Source: DASRZM01 sp035686365 | Lineage (GTDB): Bacteria > Pseudomonadota > Gammaproteobacteria > Xanthomonadales > Xanthomonadaceae | Length of the DNA: 40,971 bases | NCBI GenBank assembly: GCA_035686365.1 | Contig: DASRZM010000101.1 | Span: 1-40,971 of the forward strand | Reading direction: 5' to 3' | In this document: piece by piece, positions 34,601 to 40,971 of the stretch | How positions within the stretch are numbered: position 1 is the stretch's first letter | Layout: the number at the start of each line of letters is the position of its first letter | Made by a program: the position numbers and the translations under genes | The notes under the pieces: generated by a model | Told to the model about the DNA's origin: nothing | What the model saw: the letters and a program-made list of their open reading frames with translations, nothing else | Database searches by the model: none

Positions 34601-34665
34601 GAAACCTGCGCCCGCCAACCCGCAACGAAGGAAACACCGGCAAAAGGGGATCGCGCCGCGTAGTC

Positions 34666-35265
34666 TCAGGTGCGCAGCGCGGATTTCAGTGCCTTGCGGA
34701 TGATCTCCTCCGGCGAATCGCCCTCGCTGTTCGCCTGCCGGGCCATGCGTGCGGCCTCGACTGGCTTGTAGCCCAAGGACTGCAGGGCCACGATGGCCTC
34801 GGTCAACGGATCGGACGGCACCGTGCCGGAGCGGCCGACGCCCGCGACCGCGCCGCCGGCCAGGTCGGCGGCGCGGTCGCGCAGTTCCACCACGATGCGC
34901 TCGGCGGTCTTCTTGCCGATGCCGGGAATGCGCGTGAGCGAGGCCACGTCGCCGGTCTGCACCAGCCGCGCGAACTCGTCCACGGACACGCCCGAGAGCA
35001 CGGCCAGCGCGATCTTGGCGCCGATACCGCTGACCTTCTGCAGCTGCCGGAACACGATGCGCTCGCCCTCGCGCAGAAAGCCGTACAGCAGCGCAGTGTC
35101 CTCGCGTACGGCGTAGTGCGTGAGCAGCGTCACCGGCTGGCCGACCTCCGGCAGGTCGTAGAAGGTGGACATCGGGGCCTCGAGCTCGTAGCCCACGCCC
35201 GCCACGTCCAGCACCAGCCACGGCGGCTGCTTGCCGACCAGCGTGCCCTTGAGTCGTCCGATCAT
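34666..35265 (-). CDS. ruvA: Holliday junction DNA-binding protein RuvA
   Basis: 199 residues. OB-fold N-terminal domain (MIGRLKGTLVGKQPPWLVLD, GVGYELEAPMSTFYDLP). Two helix-hairpin-helix motifs follow (KVSGIGAKIALAVLSG and RIPGIGKKTAERIVVELRD). A flexible linker (GGAVAGVGRSGTVPS) leads to the C-terminal domain III that binds RuvB (LTEAIVALQSLGYKPVEAARM). RuvA tetramers hold the junction for RuvB and RuvC. It starts 43 nt after the ruvC stop. Confidence 0.96.
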   Translation of the reverse strand: MIGRLKGTLVGKQPPWLVLDVAGVGYELEAPMSTFYDLPEVGQPVTLLTHYAVREDTALLYGFLREGERIVFRQLQKVSGIGAKIALAVLSGVSVDEFARLVQTGDVASLTRIPGIGKKTAERIVVELRDRAADLAGGAVAGVGRSGTVPSDPLTEAIVALQSLGYKPVEAARMARQANSEGDSPEEIIRKALKSALRT

Positions 35266-35308
35266 TCCCGCTCCTGCCGTCGAACCCGGTGCCCGGTCGG
35301 GCGCATGG

Positions 35309-35827
35309 TCACCTGCGCCTGAGCAGCGCCGCGCTGACGCCCGCGCGCTGCGCCGTGGCGCTCATGTGCGCGTGCGTGAGCGCGACCGCCAGCGCATCGG
35401 CCGCGTCGGCCTGCAGGCGACCGGTCAGGTTCAGCAGCACGCAGACCATGTGCTGCACCTGCTCCTTGTCGGCCGCACCGCGGCCCACCAGCGACTGCTT
35501 GATCAGGCGTGGCGGGTACTCGTGCACGGCCAGGCCGGCGCGCACCACCGTGGCCAGCGCCGCACCACGCGCATGCCCCAGCTTCAGCGCCGAGGTCGCG
35601 TTCTTGTCCATGAACACGGTCTCGATCGCGACCACGTCGGGCCGGTGCGCCGCAATGGCCGCGTCCAGACCTTCGCAGAGCCTGGCCAGGCGCGCCGGAA
35701 AACTCCCGGCGTCGAGCAGCTTCAGCGCCTGGCAGTGCACGAAGCTCGCACGTCCCATCGCATCGACGTCGATCACGCCCAGCCCGGTGCGCTGGCTGCC
35801 GGGATCGATGCCGAGGATGCGGGTCAT
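35309..35827 (-). CDS. ruvC: Holliday junction resolvase RuvC
   Basis: 172 residues. The RNase H-like catalytic acids are all present: D8 (ILGIDPG), E69 (AIETVFMDKN), D141 and D144 (ADAADALAVALTH). EYPPRLIKQSLVGRGAADKEQVQHM is the DNA-contacting region. It cuts Holliday junctions symmetrically after RuvAB migration. It starts 4 nt after the yebC stop, so the two are co-transcribed. Confidence 0.97.
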   Translation of the reverse strand: MTRILGIDPGSQRTGLGVIDVDAMGRASFVHCQALKLLDAGSFPARLARLCEGLDAAIAAHRPDVVAIETVFMDKNATSALKLGHARGAALATVVRAGLAVHEYPPRLIKQSLVGRGAADKEQVQHMVCVLLNLTGRLQADAADALAVALTHAHMSATAQRAGVSAALLRRR

Positions 35828-35831
35828 GCGT

Positions 35832-36572
<741 letters not shown>

Positions 36573-36724
36573 CGGGTGCGGACCTCGCGCAGTCGTGCTG
36601 GAAAAGCGCGCGATTCTAGCACCGGTGCCGGTTGCGCAGGTCGGCTCGCCCGCGCGGCTCGAACGCGATGCAAGCTCCGAGCGAGACCTGCCGCACCCCG
36701 CCGGTTCATCCAATCGGCCACAAG

Positions 36725-36850
36725 GCGAGTGCCGCGCTCCGGTGTCGCCTGACGGGACGTACGCGCCATGGATGGCGCGTAAGAGCCTCCATGGACGGAT
36801 CCACGGCGATCCCGGCAGGCGATACCGGAGCACGGCACGCCCTACGGAGC
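36725..36850 (-). repeat. Composite palindrome, copy C
   Basis: Arms 36729-36756 and 36811-36838 pair at 25 of 28 positions. The inner hairpin (ACGCGCC/GGCGCGT around ATGGAT) is identical to copy A; the core is CCTCCATGGACGGATCCACG. The right end CGCCCTACGGAGC gives head GCTCCGTAGGGCG on the minus strand. It fills much of the 368-nt spacer between yebC and the hydrolase gene; the rest of that spacer shows nothing I can name. Confidence 0.87.
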
Positions 36851-36940
36851 CGAAGGCGCAGCTTGAACAGCGTTACGCTCACCCGTCGCGACTTCGGCCG
36901 TTCCAGCAGCGTGCGACAAGGGCGTCGACCAGCGAGGGAC

Positions 36941-37552
36941 TCAGCGGCGGAAGCGACCGGTGCGCAGGAAGGCGATGGTCTGGCGGGCGGCTTCGGCGGA
37001 AAACAGCAGCCCGGTGTGGGTGGTGGTCACCTCGATGTGATCGGCCAGGCCCGGCAGCCGCGTTTCCGACACCGCGACGGTGCCGTCGTGCGGCGAGCCC
37101 AGGCCGCCGAACAGGAAGCCGAAGCCCAGTGGCAGCCGACCCGCGATCACCCCGACGGGATTGGCCCCGGCCCAGGCGTCCACGCCACGTGCCAGCAGTT
37201 CGCCGCTGCGGCCCAGCACCGCGCCGCCGCCGGGCCAGTGCGACAGCACGTTCGCCGCATGCGAACCACTCAGCGGCGAACCCAGGCAGACCACGCGGCC
37301 GACCCTGGACGGGTCGCGGCGCGCGCATTCCAGCGCCACCATGCCGCCGAGGCTGTGGCCGACCAGGTGCAGCGGCTCGCCGACCGCGGCGATCCGCGAG
37401 CAGGCCTGCTCGACGGCGGCCTGCGGGCCCTGCCAGATGGTGCCGTAGTCCAGCGCCTGCACACTGAACCCGGCCGCGCGCAGCCGCCCGGCCATGCGCG
37501 AGAGCGTGAAGCCGCGCATCCACAATCCGTGCAGCAGCAGCACCCGCTCCAC
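36941..37552 (-). CDS. Alpha/beta-hydrolase (lipase/esterase-like)
   Basis: 203 residues from a GTG at 37552, 13 nt after the aspS stop; no in-frame ATG exists without extending into aspS. It opens VERVLLLHGLWMRGFTLSRM, the strand plus oxyanion-hole HG of the fold. The nucleophile is S67 in GHSLGG. Asp in GSPHDGTVAV and His in TTTHTGLLFS complete a likely triad. GSPLSGSHAANVL after strand 6 resembles PGAP1-like or triacylglycerol-lipase relatives rather than dienelactone hydrolases. No signal peptide, so probably cytoplasmic. Substrate unknown. It follows aspS in the same direction and ends before palindrome C. Confidence 0.82.
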   Translation of the reverse strand: MERVLLLHGLWMRGFTLSRMAGRLRAAGFSVQALDYGTIWQGPQAAVEQACSRIAAVGEPLHLVGHSLGGMVALECARRDPSRVGRVVCLGSPLSGSHAANVLSHWPGGGAVLGRSGELLARGVDAWAGANPVGVIAGRLPLGFGFLFGGLGSPHDGTVAVSETRLPGLADHIEVTTTHTGLLFSAEAARQTIAFLRTGRFRR

Positions 37553-37565
37553 CGGAACCCCGGCC

Positions 37566-39323
37566 TCAGGACCTGCGCACGGCGATGTGCAGTTCGGCCA
37601 GCTGCTGCTCCGCGATCGGCGAGGGCGCATGCGTCATCAGGCACTGCGCCGTGGTCGTCTTGGGGAAGGCGATCACGTCGCGGATCGACTCGGTGCCGGC
37701 GATCAGCGCCGCCATCCGGTCCACGCCGAAGGCGATGCCGCCGTGTGGCGGCGCACCGTAGTTCAACGCCTCGAGCAGGAAGCCGAACTTGGCTTGCGCC
37801 TCCTCCGCGCCGATGCCCAGCAGCTCGAACACGGCCGACTGCATGTCGCTGCGATGGATACGGATCGAGCCGCCGCCGATCTCCCAGCCGTTGAGCGTCA
37901 CGTCGTAGCCGCGCGAGACCGCCAGCCCGGGCGATGCTTTCAGGGCCGCGATGTCGTCGACCTTGGGCGCGGTGAAGGGGTGGTTCATCGAGACCCAGCG
38001 CTGGGCCTCCCCGTCGTACTCGAACATCGGGAAGTCGGTCACCCACAGCGGCCGCCACTCGTTGCGCACCAGGCCCAGGTCGCGGCCAAGCTGCAGGCGC
38101 AGCGCACCCATGAAGGTCGAGGCGGTCGCCCAGGGGCCGGCGCCGAAGAACACCAGGTCGCCGCTTTGCGCGCCGACCGCGGCCAGCACGGCCTCCAGCG
38201 TGGTTTCGTCCAGGAACTTTGCGATCGGCGAGTTCAGCCCTTCGCGGCCCTTTGCGCGGTCGTCCACGCGGATCCAGGCCAGACCCCTGGCCCCGTACCT
38301 GGCCGCCAGCGCCGCATAGCCGTCGATGTCCTTGCGCGAGAAGCGCGCGCCGCCCGGCGCCCGCAACGCCGCGACGCGGCCGTCGGCCGCATCGGCCCAG
38401 TCGGCGAAGACCTTGAAGCCGCAGCCGCGGACGGTGTCGGCGACATCGACCAGCTCCAGCTCGATCCGCAGGTCCGGCTTGTCGGAGCCATAGCGGCGCA
38501 TGGCCTCGTGCCAGGTCAGCCGCGGGAACGGATCCGCCAGCCCGATGCCGGCGACCTCGGCGAACACCTCGCGCAGCATCGCCTCGACCGTGTCCTGCAC
38601 CTCGCGCTCGGTGACCCAGGCGAACTCCATGTCCAGCTGGGTGAATTCGAGCTGGCGGTCGGCGCGCAGCGCTTCGTCGCGGAAGCAGCGCGCGATCTGG
38701 TAGTAGCGGTCGAAGCCCGCCATCATCAGGATCTGCTTGAACAGCTGCGGCGACTGCGGCAGCGCGTAGAACTCGCCCGGGTGCATGCGCGCCGGGACCA
38801 GGAAATCGCGCGCACCCTCGGGAGTGGCTGCGGTCAGGATCGGCGTTTCCACGTCCTGGAAGCCGCGCGCATCCAGCCAGCGGCGCAACGCCTGCACCAG
38901 GCCGATGCGGGTGCGCATCATCCGCTGCATCTGGGGCCGGCGCAGGTCCAGGTAGCGGTACTTCAGCCGCACGTCCTCGCCCGGGTGCTCGTGCTGCGCG
39001 AACGGCAGGTTGCGGGCCGTGTTCAGAATCTCGATGCCGTCGGCCAGCACCTCGATACGGCCGGTGCGGATCTTCTCGTTGGGATTGCTGCGCGCGCGCA
39101 CCGTGCCGGTCACGCGCAGGCAGTATTCGTAGCCGACCTGTTCGGCCACGGCGAAGGCCGCGGCGTTGTCCGGGTCGGCCACGATCTGGACGATGCCCTC
39201 GTGGTCGCGCAGATCGATGAAACACACGCCGCCGAGGTTGCGCGAGACGTCGGCCCAGCCGCACAGGGTCACGGTCCGGCCGATCAGCGTCTCGTCGAGG
39301 AGGCCGCAGTAGTGGGTACGCAT
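37566..39323 (-). CDS. aspS: Aspartyl-tRNA synthetase
   Basis: 585 residues, bacterial type. N-terminal OB-fold anticodon domain (VTLCGWADVSRNLGGVCFID). Class II motif 2 is in FRDEALRADRQLEFTQLDME and motif 3 in GGIAFGVDRMAALIAG. The inserted GAD domain (about 280-420) is present. FPKTTTAQCLMTHAPSPI is the usual C-terminal block. It charges tRNA-Asp; whether it also charges tRNA-Asn cannot be settled without knowing if the genome has gatCAB. ATG 39323 (MRTHYCGLLDETLIG) matches the family start. Confidence 0.97.
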   Translation of the reverse strand: MRTHYCGLLDETLIGRTVTLCGWADVSRNLGGVCFIDLRDHEGIVQIVADPDNAAAFAVAEQVGYEYCLRVTGTVRARSNPNEKIRTGRIEVLADGIEILNTARNLPFAQHEHPGEDVRLKYRYLDLRRPQMQRMMRTRIGLVQALRRWLDARGFQDVETPILTAATPEGARDFLVPARMHPGEFYALPQSPQLFKQILMMAGFDRYYQIARCFRDEALRADRQLEFTQLDMEFAWVTEREVQDTVEAMLREVFAEVAGIGLADPFPRLTWHEAMRRYGSDKPDLRIELELVDVADTVRGCGFKVFADWADAADGRVAALRAPGGARFSRKDIDGYAALAARYGARGLAWIRVDDRAKGREGLNSPIAKFLDETTLEAVLAAVGAQSGDLVFFGAGPWATASTFMGALRLQLGRDLGLVRNEWRPLWVTDFPMFEYDGEAQRWVSMNHPFTAPKVDDIAALKASPGLAVSRGYDVTLNGWEIGGGSIRIHRSDMQSAVFELLGIGAEEAQAKFGFLLEALNYGAPPHGGIAFGVDRMAALIAGTESIRDVIAFPKTTTAQCLMTHAPSPIAEQQLAELHIAVRRS

Positions 39324-39429
39324 GGATGCTGCCGCTGGCGAATGGACGCCGCGGCCCGGCCGGGCCGCGGGGCCGTGAATTGTACGGGATCGGCCCGGCG
39401 CGATCCGTGAGCCGGCGGGCGCCGCCGGC

Positions 39430-39786
39430 TCAGGCGGCCGCGGCCTTGCCGGCCTTGGGTCCTGGCTCGGGGGCGGCCTTGGGCTCGCCCTTGGGTGTGG
39501 CCTTGGGTTCGGCCTGCGGCGCCGCCTTCGGCTCTGCCCCGGTTCCGGACGGCTCCGGCTTCGGCGCCTCGTCCCTGGCGGCCAGGTTGCGGCGGGCGTC
39601 CTTCTCGCCCTTGAAGTCGGTCTCGTACCAGCCCGAGCCGGCCAGCCGGAAGGACGGCGCGGTCACGCGCCGCCGGATCGGGCCATCGGAGCAGTCCGGG
39701 CATGCGGCCGGGTCGGGGTCCGACAGCTTCTGCAGGCGGTCGAAGACATGCCCGCAGGCGGAACACTCGAACTCGTAGATCGGCAT
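39430..39786 (-). CDS. FmdB-family zinc-ribbon protein with repetitive Pro/Ala/Lys tail
   Basis: 118 residues. The FmdB putative regulatory zinc ribbon spans 1-45: MPIYEFECSACGHVFDRLQK, with zinc ligands C8, C11, C29 and C32. SGWYETDFKG follows, as in proteobacterial members located before aspS. After residue 75 the protein is low complexity, built of EPKAAP/AEPKATPK/GEPKAAP repeats ending in Ala, likely unstructured and reminiscent of histone-like tails. The biochemical role is unknown. Same strand as aspS, 106 nt upstream of it, so co-transcription is likely. Confidence 0.9.
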   Translation of the reverse strand: MPIYEFECSACGHVFDRLQKLSDPDPAACPDCSDGPIRRRVTAPSFRLAGSGWYETDFKGEKDARRNLAARDEAPKPEPSGTGAEPKAAPQAEPKATPKGEPKAAPEPGPKAGKAAAA

Positions 39787-40139
39787 GTCTGGCCCTCCCG
39801 GGATCGCTGCCTGCCAATGCGCGGGCCGCGCGCGAAAGATACGGGCACGGCGGCGGAAATCAAGGCCACAGCCACCCAGGCGGCTGCCGCCGGCTGGATT
39901 CAAGCGACCAAGGGACCTGTGGACACGGCCCAGGTTTCGCGCGCCAGCGATGGCGCGCCTGCGGATCGGGGGCACAGATGCCCGCCCCGGAGCGGACCCG
40001 GCAGAGACGGTTCCGGACACGTGCCGGGGCCGGCGAGTCTGGACCCGTCCGGGATCGACCGGTCCAGCCCCCCGGCGGACTGCCGGACCACTGCCCGGAT
40101 TGGCTATGCTCGGGTCTCCATCCCACACGGCCGCCGGTC
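39787..40139. other. 353-nt divergent spacer with one hairpin
   Basis: It separates the FmdB-type gene from the SIMPL gene, so it should hold both promoters, but no convincing -35/-10 pair was found. The only structure is a perfect 8-bp hairpin, GCGCGCCA (39939-39946) with TGGCGCGC (39951-39958), which resembles the inner hairpin of the composite palindromes without their arms or core. No gene is supported here. Confidence 0.6.
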
Positions 40140-40859
40140 ATGACGCAGCGCATCTATGGCATCTCGATGTTGGCAGGCCTGTTCATCGGAGCGGGCCTGG
40201 TCGGTGCCGGCTGGCTCGCCGCCGAGGGGATGAAGCGGCTGCGCACCGAGGACCGCTACGTGATCGTCAAGGGCCTGGCCGAACGCTACGTCGATGCCGA
40301 CCTGGTGGTGTGGCCGGTCAATCACGCCGTGGCCGGCAACGAACTCGAGGGCGTGCAGGCCGACCTGGACGCCAATGCGCAGAAGATCCGGGCCTTTCTC
40401 AACCAGGCCGGCTTCGAGGACGCCGAGATCGCACTCTCACCGCCGCGGGTGACCGACCAGGAGTCCTTCAGCTACGGCGACAATGCGCCGCGCAACCGTT
40501 ACCGCGCCGAGGGCGTGGTGACGCTGCGCACCGACAAGGTCGACGCTGCGCTGGTGGCCATGCAGCGGGCCGGCGAGCTGGTCCGCGAGGGCGTGCTGCT
40601 GACCTTCAATTACGGCCCTGAAGGGATGGCGGCGTTCGAATTCACCGCGCTCAACGACATCAAGCCGGCGCTGATCGCCGAGGCCACGGCCAATGCGCGC
40701 GAATCGGCCGAGCAGTTCGCCAAGGATTCGGGCGCGGTGGTCGGCGGCATCCGCAGTGCCAACCAGGGCGTGATCGACATCAGCCCGCGCGACCAGAGCA
40801 GCCCGCAGGTCAAGAAGGTCCGCGTGGTGACCACGGTCGAGTACTTCCTGGTCGACTAG
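40140..40859 (+). CDS. Membrane-anchored SIMPL/DUF541 domain protein
   Basis: 239 residues. An N-terminal membrane helix (about 8-30; GISMLAGLFIGAGLVGAGWL) acts as uncleaved anchor or signal. The SIMPL domain (about 40-238) contains YVIVKGLAERYVDADLVVWP, IRAFLNQAGFEDAEIALSPP and VTLRTDKVDAALVAMQRAGE. It ends VKKVRVVTTVEYFLVD. SIMPL proteins are periplasmic beta-alpha folds of poorly known role. The tryptophan- and VVWPV-containing strand is typical of the subgroup with an N-terminal anchor. Transcribed away from the FmdB-type gene; three hairpins follow its stop. Confidence 0.88.
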   Translation: MTQRIYGISMLAGLFIGAGLVGAGWLAAEGMKRLRTEDRYVIVKGLAERYVDADLVVWPVNHAVAGNELEGVQADLDANAQKIRAFLNQAGFEDAEIALSPPRVTDQESFSYGDNAPRNRYRAEGVVTLRTDKVDAALVAMQRAGELVREGVLLTFNYGPEGMAAFEFTALNDIKPALIAEATANARESAEQFAKDSGAVVGGIRSANQGVIDISPRDQSSPQVKKVRVVTTVEYFLVD

Positions 40860-40868
40860 GGAAGGTCT

Positions 40869-40960
40869 GATCAAGTCCATCCTGGACTTGATCCGACTCG
40901 CCGAGTCCGGCACATGTCCGGACTCGGCTCCGCTGGATCAAGCACTTGCGTGCTTGATCC
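40869..40960 (+). terminator. Three consecutive perfect hairpins after the SIMPL gene
   Basis: Hairpin 1: 40869-40879/40883-40893, 11 bp, loop TCC. Hairpin 2: 40901-40910/40918-40927, 10 bp, loop of 7. Hairpin 3: 40935-40945/40950-40960, 11 bp, loop TTGC. Hairpins 1 and 3 share the GATCAAG/CTTGATC stem base. They start 10 nt after the stop. No U-run follows any of them, so transcript protection or a repeat array is as likely as termination. Confidence 0.6.
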
Positions 40961-40971
40961 GCGAGCGCGCC

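Noticed and set aside
34053..34665. CRISPR-like array in the ruvA-ruvB spacer
   Set aside because: Repeats are palindromic, of two kinds, irregularly spaced and in opposite orientations; there are no equal-length spacers and no cas genes.

Overview
The window is high-GC, densely coded chromosomal DNA from a gammaproteobacterium, most likely of the Lysobacterales (Xanthomonadales). I base this on the gene order (aspS – yebC – ruvCAB – ybgC – tolQRAB – pal – cpoB – queE/queC – tRNA-Lys), the protein families, and many intergenic palindromes carrying GTAG/GTGG heads like the SMAG/REP repeats known from Stenotrophomonas. Genus cannot be fixed from sequence alone. There is no prophage, CRISPR array, transposase gene or obvious defence island; this is a housekeeping region.

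Layout. 1-5270 (minus): start of a VOC/glyoxalase-fold gene, then mrcB (PBP1b), a TPR lipoprotein resembling the PBP1b activator LpoP, and a YoaA/DinG-type helicase, the last three tightly coupled. 5271-5811 is a divergent spacer full of repeats. 5812-10083 (plus): a 1423-residue multi-domain glycosyltransferase. 10123-15744 (minus): a membrane Ser/Thr kinase with a long repeat-rich extracytoplasmic part, relA, and a secreted DUF11-like protein. 15962-16438 (plus): a small exported protein. 16495-20484 (minus): hrpA, carrying a perfect palindrome inserted in frame. 20547-23076 (plus): dps and recQ. 23212-23287: tRNA-Lys(TTT). 23397-25430 (minus): queC, a MAPEG-family membrane protein and queE. 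25459-30951 (minus): the Tol-Pal envelope system (ybgC-tolQ-tolR-tolA-tolB-pal-cpoB), with an unusual structured gap between tolQ and tolR. 31112-32908 (minus): a secreted protein with two WYxPxRSGEG repeats plus a Kelch propeller. 33018-36572 (minus): ruvB, ruvA, ruvC and yebC, with ruvA and ruvB forced apart by about 610 nt of palindromes. 36941-39786 (minus): an alpha/beta hydrolase, aspS and an FmdB-type zinc ribbon protein. 40140-40859 (plus): a SIMPL/DUF541 membrane-anchored protein followed by three hairpins.

Functionally, the genes fall into envelope building and constriction (PBP1b with its lipoprotein partner, Tol-Pal, CpoB), DNA repair and recombination (YoaA, RecQ, RuvABC), RNA metabolism and translation (HrpA, AspRS, queuosine synthesis, tRNA-Lys, stringent response) and exported proteins of unknown role.

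The least-described signals are: (1) six about 125-bp composite palindromes with a conserved core whose roughly 28-31-nt arms differ between copies yet stay complementary within each copy; (2) an 85-nt perfect palindrome translated in frame inside hrpA; (3) a multi-branched palindromic element between tolQ and tolR overlapping a 67-codon ORF coupled to tolQ.
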